Shown here one piece after another: positions 26,584-34,337 of a stretch of 52,233 nucleotides of DNA; within the stretch, counting starts at the first letter, position 1; the number at the start of each line of letters is the position of its first letter. The position numbers were made by a program, and so were the translations under genes. Source of the DNA: an uncultured Muribaculaceae bacterium (lineage in GTDB: Bacteria > Bacteroidota > Bacteroidia > Bacteroidales > Muribaculaceae); assembly GCA_910584525.1 (NCBI GenBank), contig CAJUAT010000013.1, forward strand, positions 1 through 52,233, in the 5' to 3' direction. The notes under the pieces were generated by a model. The model did no database searches. It worked only from the letters and a program-made list of their open reading frames with translations, and was not told where the DNA came from.

Positions 26584-26628
26584 ATGAGCGCTATATATAA
26601 CCCGGGGATTGCCAATTTCAAAGATTAA
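26584..26628 (+). pseudogene. remnant N-terminus of an AAA/PD-(D/E)XK protein
   Basis: The 14-codon frame reads MSAIYNPGIANFKD. It resembles the start of the Bacteroidetes AAA-ATPase/nuclease proteins (NPGNxxFxxA...), the family of the gene at the right edge of this window. The rest of such a gene is absent; DUF2442 follows 20 nt later. I infer the stump of a deleted gene that kept its promoter. Chance resemblance over so few residues is possible. Confidence 0.35.
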
Positions 26629-26647
26629 CCGATAATTCAGTGCTAAA

Positions 26648-26887
26648 ATGTATATACAAGTAACAGATGTGGAATATGGAGGGAATTACACCCTCAAATG
26701 CACTTTCAGCGATGGCAGCATCAAGAATGTGGACATGACTCCGGTTCTTGATGCGCCGGCATTCCGAGAACTGAAGGACATTGACAAGTTCAGGCAGTTC
26801 GGGTTTGACGAGACAATCTTCTGGTCCAATGGTGCTGACATTGCTCCCGAATGGCTTTATGCCAATGGGGTCAGCTGCCCGGCATGA
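26648..26887 (+). CDS. DUF2442 domain protein
   Basis: 79 residues matching DUF2442: VTDVEYGGNYTLKCTFSDGS, a central acidic strand DMTPVLD, and IFWSNGADIAPEWLYANG at the end. Members are often the second gene of DUF4160-DUF2442 pairs thought to be toxin-antitoxin modules; no DUF4160 partner is present. The N-terminus is standard. Expression is probably from the promoter at 26524-26555. Function unknown. Confidence 0.8.
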   Translation: MYIQVTDVEYGGNYTLKCTFSDGSIKNVDMTPVLDAPAFRELKDIDKFRQFGFDETIFWSNGADIAPEWLYANGVSCPA

Positions 26888-27017
26888 AATATATATGCAT
26901 CAGGATAACGCATAAAACCAGCCGCCTATATCAGAATCCATAGGCACGGTGTTGACCTGAAACAACTTCATAGGAAAACCGACAAGAAGAATCTTGCAGC
27001 TCAATTCTGACATAGTG

Positions 27018-27034
27018 CAGAATCTCCGATTCTG
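27018..27034. repeat. short hairpin, TCC loop
   Basis: CAGAATC (27018-27024) pairs with GATTCTG (27028-27034) around a TCC loop. It shares the TCC loop with the hairpin at 27101-27115. It is the first of a series of hairpins in the gene-free stretch 26888-27282. Confidence 0.6.
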
Positions 27035-27054
27035 TCGACGAGATGCACGCTGAT

Positions 27055-27115
27055 CCCCACCTAACTCGCTGCGCTCGTAAAGGTGGGGTTAACCATGTCT
27101 TGCCTCTCCGAGGCA
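27055..27115 (+). repeat. dispersed double-hairpin repeat A, copy 1
   Basis: CCCCACCT (27055-27062) pairs with AGGTGGGG (27081-27088). TTAACCATGT follows, then TGCCTC (27101-27106) pairing with GAGGCA (27110-27115) around TCC. The same series recurs in the same orientation at 30287-30365, where only the first loop differs in length. Confidence 0.85.
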
Positions 27116-27154
27116 GTGTTAGGCGCGATTCGGCAGAGTTCGGCGCTAATCATG

Positions 27155-27182
27155 GAAGCGGCTGACCTGTACCAGCCGCTTC
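27155..27182. terminator. perfect 10-bp hairpin, possible terminator
   Basis: GAAGCGGCTG (27155-27164) pairs with CAGCCGCTTC (27173-27182), loop of 8 nt. It lies 100 nt past the stop of the convergent dedA gene and 270 nt past DUF2442. No T-run adjoins either side, so the terminator role is uncertain. Confidence 0.4.
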
Positions 27183-27209
27183 TGTGACAGTCTGTAAATT
27201 AGTGTAACC

Positions 27210-27270
27210 GAAAGTTCTGTGCACTCTCGGTGCAGTTTTCGGTTCAGTTCTGTGATTCCCTCAAAATTTG
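27210..27270 (+). repeat. dispersed hairpin repeat B, copy 1
   Basis: A 28-bp core (27210-27237) is identical to the reverse complement of 44136-44163, and similarity continues through GTTCTGTGATTCCC to about 27270. Within it TGCAC (27220-27224) pairs with GTGCA (27230-27234), and ACCGAAA (27207-27213) with TTTCGGT (27237-27243). It ends just past the dedA stop at 27283. Confidence 0.85.
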
Positions 27271-27282
27271 GGATGGGGGTGG

Positions 27283-27981
27283 TTATTTGGCGGAATGGGA
27301 ATCGGGTGCGGTGCCTTTGTTTTTCTTGCTGAAGGCTTTGTAGAGGATGAAGATGAGGCAGATGGCGAAGAGACCGTATCCTGCCCAGGTGAGGTAGCGG
27401 TTGTATTCCTCGACCTTCTCGAACAGTTTGTCCATGGGGACGGCTTGAGCGAGCCACCAGCCGAGGAAGGCGAGGACAGCGTTCCATACCAAAGCTCCTA
27501 ACGAGGTGAAGAGGGCGAACTGTCCCACATTCATGCGCGAAAGGCCGGCGGGTATGGATATCAGCTGGCGTATCGCCGGTATGAGGCGGCCGATGAAGGT
27601 GGAGATGGCACCGTGCTTGTCGAAATAAGCCTCGGCCTTGTCTACCTTGGCTCTGTCGATAAGGCAGGCGTGGCCAAAGCGGCTGTCGGCAAACCGATAT
27701 ACCACCGGACGCCCTACCCACAACGAGAGGTAGTAGTTGATGAATGCGCCGCACAAGGCGCCGAGCGTGGCGAAAAACACCACCAGAAACACGTTCATGT
27801 CTCCTCTGGTACAGGCTATGTAAGCGGCCGGCGGTACCACAACCTCCGACGGGAAGGGTATGAACGAACTCTCTATGGTCATGAACAGGAACACAAACAG
27901 ATAGCTTGCGTGGTCCACGAACCATTGGAAGAAACTGCTGGCGTCGAATATGGCCGCCAGGTCTATCATCTCAAGAATCAT
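27283..27981 (-). CDS. DedA-family membrane protein
   Basis: 232 residues. The family signature is in FIPFPSEVVVPPAAYIA and GRLIPAIRQLISIPAGLSRM, with re-entrant and membrane segments at about 20-45, 55-85, 140-165, 175-200 and 205-222. DedA proteins are inner-membrane lipid flippases or scramblases; some recycle undecaprenyl phosphate and others move phosphatidylethanolamine. The C-terminus is short, basic and cytoplasmic (KAFSKKNKGTAPDSHSAK). The start overlaps the preceding glycosylase gene by 11 nt, so it ends an FDP-UDG-DedA operon; the combination suggests oxidative/envelope stress only loosely. Confidence 0.9.
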   Translation of the reverse strand: MILEMIDLAAIFDASSFFQWFVDHASYLFVFLFMTIESSFIPFPSEVVVPPAAYIACTRGDMNVFLVVFFATLGALCGAFINYYLSLWVGRPVVYRFADSRFGHACLIDRAKVDKAEAYFDKHGAISTFIGRLIPAIRQLISIPAGLSRMNVGQFALFTSLGALVWNAVLAFLGWWLAQAVPMDKLFEKVEEYNRYLTWAGYGLFAICLIFILYKAFSKKNKGTAPDSHSAK

Positions 27982-28591
27982 TGTTTTCAGTATTTAACAG
28001 GGTAAGAGCGCGTGCATAATATTGCGCTTTGAGTTGCAGTTTCATGGGGTATGCCCTGGAAGAGGAGGGCATACGCCAATGACGGAAAGATCTGTCGCGG
28101 CCGTCGGCGTCGACGATACGGCAGTCGACATATTCGCCCATGGCCGGCACGGGGGCGTCGCATATCCCGGCTATCGTCTGAGCGGCGAGCATGCCGGTGG
28201 TAATGAGCGCCGTGACATCAGGGAGCTGTGCCAGCACACCGGCAAGGTCTATGGGCCGCTCTATGCGCAGGTCCTTGTCGGAAGCGTTCCCCTTGGTGCG
28301 CACAATCTCCGAACCCGTATCGCTCAGCGCCACTCCCTTTGAGGCGAGAAAGGCCTGTAGCTCCGCCAGCCGGTAGGTCTTGTGCTCCCGGTCCACAAAC
28401 TTCTCGGCATCGTTGAAAAACACCAGCCCGAACACCCTCCACATGTCGTTGGAGAAGTTCGGGTAGTAGAATTTCATGCTCCAGCGTGAGGGCTGTGCCG
28501 GAAATGTACCGCACATCAGCAGCCGCGCCCCTTCGGGAAAGAAGGGGGCGAAAGGATGTTTCTCTATGTCGGCGCTGTTGGCTTGCGGCAT
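27971..28591 (-). CDS. uracil-DNA glycosylase superfamily protein
   Basis: 206 residues. LLMCGTFPAQPSRWSMKFYYPN near the N-terminus is the water-activating loop region, and WRMPSSSRAYP near 168-178 sits where family 2-like (MUG/TDG) enzymes have their DNA-intercalating loop. Such proteins remove uracil or mismatched pyrimidines in base excision repair; this subfamily is common in Bacteroidetes and its lesion preference is not settled. It lies 20 nt downstream of the flavodiiron gene, overlapping dedA. Confidence 0.75.
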   Translation of the reverse strand: MPQANSADIEKHPFAPFFPEGARLLMCGTFPAQPSRWSMKFYYPNFSNDMWRVFGLVFFNDAEKFVDREHKTYRLAELQAFLASKGVALSDTGSEIVRTKGNASDKDLRIERPIDLAGVLAQLPDVTALITTGMLAAQTIAGICDAPVPAMGEYVDCRIVDADGRDRSFRHWRMPSSSRAYPMKLQLKAQYYARALTLLNTENNDS

Positions 28592-28611
28592 CTATCGAGG
28601 TATGTGTCTAA

Positions 28612-29811
28612 TTATTTAACGCCTTCGAGGGAGGCAAGTTTTTTGCCCAGCTCGAAAGCCTGTGCTCTGACGGATGAGTCGATGCTCTGTTTCATCATCA
28701 CGAACTCCTGCATCTCTATACCGGTCTCGGCGCAGAATTTCTCCATGGCTCCCTTTACGGCGTTGGGAGCCCAGGTATAACCGCCGAATCCGGCAAACAC
28801 CTTGTCCTTGATTTCGCGCACCTGCATGGCCTCGATGAATTCGGCCACGGGCGGAAAAAGGGTCATGCTGTAAGTGGCGCTCCCTACTATCAGACACTTA
28901 TGGCGGAAAGCGTCGCTGATCATGACGCTCATGGGGCTTACAGAGGCGTTGTGCACGATGATGTTTCTAACGCCGGCGTCAGCCAGGCCGCGTGCTATCT
29001 CCTCGGCCACGGCCGCCGTGTTGCCATACATCGAGCCGTAAACAATCACGGCACCCGGCTCGCTGCCGTAGCGGCTGAGCTTGTCGTAGATAGCCGTCAC
29101 GTCGCCGATGCGCTCATGCCATACGGGCCCGTGCGTGGAGCATATGTAGTCGAGAGCCACGCCCTCCAGCTTCCCCAAGGCTTTCTGCACGAACTTGCCA
29201 TACTTGCCGACGATGTTGGAATAGTAGCGGTACATCTCGCCGATATAGCGCGAGGTATCCATGTCGGCGTCGATGACGGCGCCGTTGAGAGCTCCGAAGC
29301 AGCCGAAAGCGTCGCCCGAGAAGAGGAGCTTCAGTTCCGGCACGAGAGTCATCATAGTCTCAGGCCAGTGCACCATGGGCGTCATCACGAACTGCAGCGT
29401 CTTGCCGCCAAGGTCTATGGAGTCGCCGTCGTTGACGATGATGAACATGTCGGCATCCTCCACATGATAGAACCCTTTCACCATGTCGGCGGCCTGCCGG
29501 CTGCACACCACCTTGATGCCGGGCCATCTCTTCAGAACTTCAGGAATGGACCCGGAATGGTCGGGTTCCATATGATGTATCACCAGATAGTCGAGCGCGC
29601 GACCCTGCAGGGCGGCCGTCACTTCGTCGAGATAACGGTTCACACCCTCTATCTCCACCGTATCCATAAGGGCACTCTTTTCGCTTCCCTCCACAAGATA
29701 GGAGTTATAGCTCACACCATAAGGCAATGGCCACATTCCCTCGAACTTCTCTGTGACGCGGTCGTTGACCCCCACATATCTTATCCCTTCTGCTATTTCC
29801 TTGATGTTCAT
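28612..29811 (-). CDS. flavodiiron protein (A-type flavoprotein)
   Basis: 399 residues. The N-terminal metallo-beta-lactamase-like domain carries the diiron ligands in HHMEPDHSGS (His80, Glu82, Asp84) and HWPETMM; the C-terminal flavodoxin domain (from about 255) has VYGSMYGNTAAVAEE for FMN. These enzymes reduce O2 to water or NO to N2O and protect anaerobes. There is no rubredoxin fusion, so electrons come from a separate donor. First gene of the three-gene minus operon; the promoter lies in the gap shared with the DUF486 gene. Confidence 0.92.
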   Translation of the reverse strand: MNIKEIAEGIRYVGVNDRVTEKFEGMWPLPYGVSYNSYLVEGSEKSALMDTVEIEGVNRYLDEVTAALQGRALDYLVIHHMEPDHSGSIPEVLKRWPGIKVVCSRQAADMVKGFYHVEDADMFIIVNDGDSIDLGGKTLQFVMTPMVHWPETMMTLVPELKLLFSGDAFGCFGALNGAVIDADMDTSRYIGEMYRYYSNIVGKYGKFVQKALGKLEGVALDYICSTHGPVWHERIGDVTAIYDKLSRYGSEPGAVIVYGSMYGNTAAVAEEIARGLADAGVRNIIVHNASVSPMSVMISDAFRHKCLIVGSATYSMTLFPPVAEFIEAMQVREIKDKVFAGFGGYTWAPNAVKGAMEKFCAETGIEMQEFVMMKQSIDSSVRAQAFELGKKLASLEGVK

Positions 29812-29831
29812 AACGAATACTGATTGAAGTG

Positions 29832-29839
29832 CAAAGTTA
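29832..29839 (-). promoter_or_regulatory. -7 element of the flavodiiron operon promoter
   Basis: The minus strand reads TAACTTTG, an exact -7 match 21 nt before the start codon. No TTTG is found at the expected -33 spacing, which may mean regulated use. Confidence 0.45.
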
Positions 29840-29851
29840 CAAATTTTTCGT

Positions 29852-29859
29852 TAATTTTG
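29852..29859 (+). promoter_or_regulatory. -7 element of the DUF486 gene promoter
   Basis: TAATTTTG fits the -7 consensus, 45 nt before ATG 29904. The -33 region is weak. It interleaves with the divergent promoter element at 29832-29839. Confidence 0.45.
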
Positions 29860-29903
29860 CATCCGGTTTCGCGGGCTACGTCGGCGGCTAAATTTGAAAG
29901 TAT

Positions 29904-30296
29904 ATGAAAGCGGCGTTTATAACGATATTATTGCTGGTGATCTCCAACATCTTCATGACGTTGGCGTGGTATGGTAATCTGAAGCTGCAGTCGGCCGGGC
30001 TTATCAAGAGCTGGCCGCTGATAGCGGTGATACTGCTGTCGTGGGGGCTTGCATTCCTGGAATACTGCTGCATGATACCGGCCAACCGTACCGGGTTCAT
30101 AGGCAACGGAGGGCCCTTCTCGCTCTTCCAGCTCAAGATTATCCAGGAGGCTGTGTCGCTGACGGTGTTCACGGTGATAGCCATGCTTCTGTTTCAGGGT
30201 GAGCGGCTTCACTGGAATCATCTGTGCGCCTTTGTCTGTCTGGTGGCCGCAGTGATTTTCGCCTTCCTGCCCAACAGCTCCACAAACCCCACCTAA
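29904..30296 (+). CDS. DMT-family protein (DUF486)
   Basis: 130 residues with four predicted membrane segments (about 4-24, 36-56, 75-97, 104-122). TLAWYGNLK, EYCCMIPANRTG and the QLKIIQEAVSLTVF block are typical of DUF486, a small member of the drug/metabolite transporter group with unknown substrate. The last codons and the stop TAA come from dispersed repeat A (CCCCACCTAACTCG at 30287-30300), so the native C-terminus may have been replaced by the repeat. Confidence 0.85.
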   Translation: MKAAFITILLLVISNIFMTLAWYGNLKLQSAGLIKSWPLIAVILLSWGLAFLEYCCMIPANRTGFIGNGGPFSLFQLKIIQEAVSLTVFTVIAMLLFQGERLHWNHLCAFVCLVAAVIFAFLPNSSTNPT

Positions 30297-30365
30297 CTCG
30301 CTGTGCCGGCTGGCGCCGCCTCAGCTCGTAAAGGTGGGGTTAACCATGTTCCGCCTCTCCGAGGC
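30287..30365 (+). repeat. dispersed double-hairpin repeat A, copy 2
   Basis: CCCCACCT (30287-30294) pairs with AGGTGGGG (30332-30339). TTAACCATGT is identical to copy 1, and GCCTC-TCC-GAGGC is at 30353-30365. The first loop carries about 18 extra GC-rich bases compared with copy 1 at 27055-27115. It overlaps the end of the DUF486 gene. Confidence 0.85.
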
Positions 30366-30439
30366 ACTATTCACATTCATGGTTTTGACCTTGAATGGTT
30401 TTGAGCCTTGAATGGGGGCACTCTTTCAGTAATTCTCTC

Positions 30440-30532
30440 TCATAGGCGGAAGCCGTAGGTGTTGTCGGTGTCTTTGTAGACTTCGGCACAGTGCACGAAG
30501 TAAAGCATCACCAGGTGTTTCAGCGTTTTCAT
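30440..30532 (-). CDS. possible 30-residue peptide
   Basis: ATG on the minus strand at 30532, stop at 30440. The product begins MKTLKHLVMLYFVHCAEVYK and ends GFRL; it has a basic start, a short hydrophobic stretch and one Cys. An AAAGGA sequence lies about 12 nt upstream. It is downstream of ligA on the same strand, in an otherwise gene-free stretch (30297-30858) where I see nothing else but repeat A. Unknown function; it may be chance, though the composition is protein-like. Confidence 0.35.
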   Translation of the reverse strand: MKTLKHLVMLYFVHCAEVYKDTDNTYGFRL

Positions 30533-30858
30533 AATCTGATTCCTTTCATCATTTACGAAATTCCGGGTCATTACACAAGCATGTCAGCAGCCTGATTCAC
30601 TCTTGACTCTTAAATCAATGGGGATTCCCTTTCGGGGGGATACTCATTATGGGTTGATGAGCAGCAATGTGTAATTCATGTGGCGGCGGGGCGCCCTCAT
30701 CCCGGACATTTCCGGTTAATAAATCGAATGGCCTTGTTAAAGATGTTTGCGGCCATCCTCGAAATCTTACGACTATATAACGCCGGGGAGATAAAAATTG
30801 TTGTGAAAATATGTTTTATAACATAGTTATTTAACATTAGACCGATTGGTCCGGGGGA

Positions 30859-32868
30859 TTATTCTTCTTTGGCAAGGAGGGCGAGGAATTCGTCTTCGGT
30901 GAGGATGGGGATGTTGAGGGCGGCGCATTTTTCGCGTTTGGCGGGGCCCATGTTCTCGCCGGCAAGCACGAAGCTGGTCTTCCTGGATATGGAGCCGGCA
31001 TTCTTGCCTCCCTCGCGGGCTATGATCTCCTTGTATTCGTCGCGGCTATGATGGGCGAAAGTGCCGGAAATCACAATTACCTTACCTTCGAGGGCAGTGC
31101 CGGCCGGGGAGAGGCGGTCTTCGCTTACGCGAAGCTGCACGCCGGCATCACGGAGCCGAGAGATGTTGAGTATGTTCACAGGCTCCCGGAGAAAGTCGTA
31201 TATCCCCTTTGCTATTACGGGACCTATGTCGGGAATGGCGGCAATCTGTTCCACATCCATGCTCATGAGGTTATCCATGTCGACGACGCCGGCGGCAAGC
31301 CGCTTGGCAGTGGTTTCGCCCACATTGGGAATCGACAGAGCATAGAGCACTCTCTCGAAGGGGCGGCTTTTCGATTCCTCGATACCCTTGATGATACGTT
31401 TTGCCGTTTTGGGGCCAATACGGTCGAGGCTGGAGAGCTTCTCCTCGGTAAGGTCGTAAATCTGGCCGATATTCTCCACGAGTCCGTTGGCGAAGAGGAG
31501 TTCGGCGGTTTCCTCGCCGATACCGTCGATATCCATCATTCTGCGGGCGCAGAAGTGCTCTATACGGCCCGTGATTTGCGGACGGCAACCATACTTGTTG
31601 GGGCAAACCCAAGCGGCGTCGCCGAAGATGCGCCGCAGTGGAGTGCCGCATTCCGGGCATTCCTTGACGAACACAACCTTGGGAGCTTCCGGGTCGCGCC
31701 GGCTCATATCGACGCCCATGATCTGGGGTATGATCTCGCCCGCTTTCTCCACATAGAGCCAGTCGCCCTGATGAATGTCGAGTTCCTGCATTATGTCGTC
31801 GTTGTGCAGCGAAGCGCGTTTCACGATTGTTCCAGACAGGAGCACAGGCTCGAGGTTGGCCACGGGCGTGACTATGCCCATACGTCCTGTCTCGAACGAC
31901 ACGAACTTCAGAGGGGTGCATTCGCGCTCGGGGTTGAATTTGAACGCCACGGCCCAGCGCGGCGATTTGGCGGTATACCCCATGTTGAGCTGCTGCCGCA
32001 GACTGTTGACCTTGAACACGAGGCCGTCGGTAGCCACGGGGAGTTCCTTGCGGTGCTCATCCCAATAGGCTATATAGTCGTCAACCTCCTTGAGAGTCGA
32101 CATTAGGGCCATGGCTTTGGAGACCTTGAAGCCCCAGTGCTCGGCGGCAAGCATGTTCTCGTAATGGTTGTCGAAAGGGAGGTTGTCGCTGAGCAGATAG
32201 TAGAAACGTGCGTCGAGGTGACGTCGGGCCACTTCCCGCGAGTCGAGGGTCTTGAGGGTTCCGGAGGCGGCGTTACGCGGGTTGGCGAAGAGAGGTTCCT
32301 CGTTATAGGCGCGTTCGGCATTCAGCTTCTCGAACACCTCCCAGGGCATGAGGATTTCGCCACGGATCTCGAACTCCTCGGGCCAGTTGCCGGGCAGGAG
32401 CTGGAGAGGTATGCTGCGAATGGTCTTGACGTTGGCGGTAACATCGTCGCCCTGGGTACCGTCGCCGCGAGTCACGGCCCGGACCATGCGCCCGTGGCGG
32501 TAGGTGATGGATATCGACGTGCCGTCGAATTTCATCTCGCCGACGATGTTGAACTCCTGGCCTTCGAGCTGCCGAGAGATACGCCCGAACCATTCATCCA
32601 CCTCCTCGATGTTGTAGGTGTTGGCCAGCGACATCATGGGGCGTGCATGGGTGATGTGCTCGAAGCCTTTGGAGAGATCGGATCCCACGCGCTGCGTCGG
32701 CGACAAATCATCATGATATTCAGGATACTGAGCCTCGAGAGCTTCGAGTTCCTTCATCATGGCGTCAAACTCCCGGTCTGAGATTTCCGGCGCGTTGAGG
32801 ATGTAGTAATTATGGTTATGACGGTTCAGCTCCTGGCGCAGCCGTTCTATTTTTTGTCTGGGATCCAT
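30859..32868 (-). CDS. ligA: NAD-dependent DNA ligase
   Basis: 669 residues, standard LigA. It seals nicks in replication and repair using NAD+. Domains in order: NAD-binding Ia region, adenylation domain with the nucleotidylated lysine in EMKFDGTSIS (Lys113), OB fold, zinc finger (CPECG...CPNKYGC at about 410-435), helix-hairpin-helix repeats (about 460-580), and a C-terminal BRCT domain from about 590. Last gene of the long minus-strand operon, 18 nt after rpe. No clear terminator follows. Confidence 0.97.
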   Translation of the reverse strand: MDPRQKIERLRQELNRHNHNYYILNAPEISDREFDAMMKELEALEAQYPEYHDDLSPTQRVGSDLSKGFEHITHARPMMSLANTYNIEEVDEWFGRISRQLEGQEFNIVGEMKFDGTSISITYRHGRMVRAVTRGDGTQGDDVTANVKTIRSIPLQLLPGNWPEEFEIRGEILMPWEVFEKLNAERAYNEEPLFANPRNAASGTLKTLDSREVARRHLDARFYYLLSDNLPFDNHYENMLAAEHWGFKVSKAMALMSTLKEVDDYIAYWDEHRKELPVATDGLVFKVNSLRQQLNMGYTAKSPRWAVAFKFNPERECTPLKFVSFETGRMGIVTPVANLEPVLLSGTIVKRASLHNDDIMQELDIHQGDWLYVEKAGEIIPQIMGVDMSRRDPEAPKVVFVKECPECGTPLRRIFGDAAWVCPNKYGCRPQITGRIEHFCARRMMDIDGIGEETAELLFANGLVENIGQIYDLTEEKLSSLDRIGPKTAKRIIKGIEESKSRPFERVLYALSIPNVGETTAKRLAAGVVDMDNLMSMDVEQIAAIPDIGPVIAKGIYDFLREPVNILNISRLRDAGVQLRVSEDRLSPAGTALEGKVIVISGTFAHHSRDEYKEIIAREGGKNAGSISRKTSFVLAGENMGPAKREKCAALNIPILTEDEFLALLAKEE

Positions 32869-32886
32869 AAGCGGGTAATTAATTTG

Positions 32887-33531
32887 TCAAAGGCTTTCGA
32901 GAGAAGCGATGGTGCTTGCGGGGTCGTTTGCTGAGAATACGTAAGATCCGGCCACGAGCATGTCGGCGCCGGCCTGGGCGAGCAGAGGAGCCGTTACGTT
33001 GTTGACGCCGCCGTCGACCTCGATGATGGCTTTGGAGCCAGAGTCATCTATAAGGCGGCGCAGCCGGCGGATCTTGTCGAGGCTGCGGGGGATGAACTTC
33101 TGGCCGCCGAATCCGGGATTTACCGACATCACCAGCACCACATCCACTTCCGTGATAATGTCGGAGAGTGTTTCCACGGGAGTTGCGGGGCAAATGCTGA
33201 CGCCCGCCTTCATGCCGGCGGCGTGTATGCGGCTCACGCAACTGTCGAGATGCACGCATGCCTCCTGATGCACGGTCATTATCTCGGCTCCCAAGGCCTT
33301 GACATTCTCTATCCACCGTTGCGGCTCAACAATCATCAGATGCACGTCGAGCGGCTTGCGGCACACCTTGGCCACCGACTTCATAACGGGAAAGCCGAAG
33401 GAAATGTTCGGCACGAACACACCATCCATCACGTCGAGGTGGAGATAGTCGGCGCAGGAACTGTTGATCATCTCGATAGCGGGGCGAAGGTCGGCGAAGT
33501 CGGCCGCCAGCAGCGAAGGGCTCGTTTTCAT
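32887..33531 (-). CDS. rpe: ribulose-phosphate 3-epimerase
   Basis: 214 residues, a TIM barrel. It interconverts ribulose-5-phosphate and xylulose-5-phosphate in the pentose phosphate pathway. Metal and catalytic residues are in YLHLDVMDGVFVPNISFG (His31, Asp33) and the phosphate-binding IEVDGGVN; SVNPGFGGQKFIP is a family signature. It stands between truA (47-nt gap) and ligA in the minus operon. Confidence 0.96.
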   Translation of the reverse strand: MKTSPSLLAADFADLRPAIEMINSSCADYLHLDVMDGVFVPNISFGFPVMKSVAKVCRKPLDVHLMIVEPQRWIENVKALGAEIMTVHQEACVHLDSCVSRIHAAGMKAGVSICPATPVETLSDIITEVDVVLVMSVNPGFGGQKFIPRSLDKIRRLRRLIDDSGSKAIIEVDGGVNNVTAPLLAQAGADMLVAGSYVFSANDPASTIASLESL

Positions 33532-33563
33532 AACAGTGTCTTTTATTATGGCTGTTTAAGGTC

Positions 33564-33591
33564 GTTTATCTTTAATCTTTAATCGTTTATC
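33564..33591. repeat. 7-bp tandem repeat, four copies, over the truA stop
   Basis: On the minus strand the units are GATAAAC, GATTAAA, GATTAAA, GATAAAC. The truA stop TAA (33579-33581) is inside the second unit, and the third unit repeats it. It occupies the truA-rpe gap. Confidence 0.8.
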
Positions 33592-34337
33592 ATTGGATAC
33601 GCGATATTCCAGAGGAAGAGGGGGTGTGGAGGCATCGAGGTTCCAGCCGCGCAGCGGTCCTTACGGGCGATTATATCGCGGAGGCCGTCGGGCGACAGTT
33701 TGCCGCGCCCCATGTCGACAAGCGTTCCCACCACGGCCCTTACCATATTCCTGAGGAAACGGTCGGCTGTAATGGTGAACACGGCACCGGGTAGGCCGTA
33801 ATCGTTGGACCACGGATCCCAGCGTGCCTCCGACACGCGGCATATGTTGGTTTTGGCATCGGAATGGAGCTTTGCGAATGAAGTGAAATCGGAAGTGTCG
33901 CAAAGAATGCGTGCTCCGGCGTTCATGGCTTCCATGTCGAGCAAGGAAGGGGAGTACCAGGCCGTAGGCGCGAGAAATGGCGACTTCCGGAATGTCACAA
34001 AATACTTGTAGGTCCTTGCTGTGGCATCGAAGCGAGCATGTGCATCATCGCGCACATTTATTATGTCATGAATGGCGATGGCATGGCCGCATAGGCGGTT
34101 TAGTGCCGTGATGAGCCTCGGTTTGTCGGCAATGGGATCGGCGGTATCGAAGTGGGCGAACATCACGCGGGCGTTGACGCCGGTGTCGGTGCGTCCCGCG
34201 CCCGTTATGGGCGTGGGACAACGCAGCACCGTGGCCAAGGCTTCCTCGACAGTCTGCTGCACGCTCGTGGCGTTGGGTTGCGACTGCCAGCCATGATAGG
34301 GCGCACCTGAGTACGACAGCTTCAGAAAGTAACGCAT
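33579..34337 (-). CDS. truA: tRNA pseudouridine(38-40) synthase
   Basis: 252 residues. It isomerises uridines 38-40 in the tRNA anticodon arm. The catalytic Asp51 is in GAGRTDTGVNA, and the N-terminal LKLSYSGAPYHGWQSQ is the TruA signature. The start codon shares one base with the speA stop (TGATG), so it is translationally coupled. The C-terminus ends inside a 7-bp tandem repeat. Confidence 0.96.
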   Translation of the reverse strand: MRYFLKLSYSGAPYHGWQSQPNATSVQQTVEEALATVLRCPTPITGAGRTDTGVNARVMFAHFDTADPIADKPRLITALNRLCGHAIAIHDIINVRDDAHARFDATARTYKYFVTFRKSPFLAPTAWYSPSLLDMEAMNAGARILCDTSDFTSFAKLHSDAKTNICRVSEARWDPWSNDYGLPGAVFTITADRFLRNMVRAVVGTLVDMGRGKLSPDGLRDIIARKDRCAAGTSMPPHPLFLWNIAYPMIND

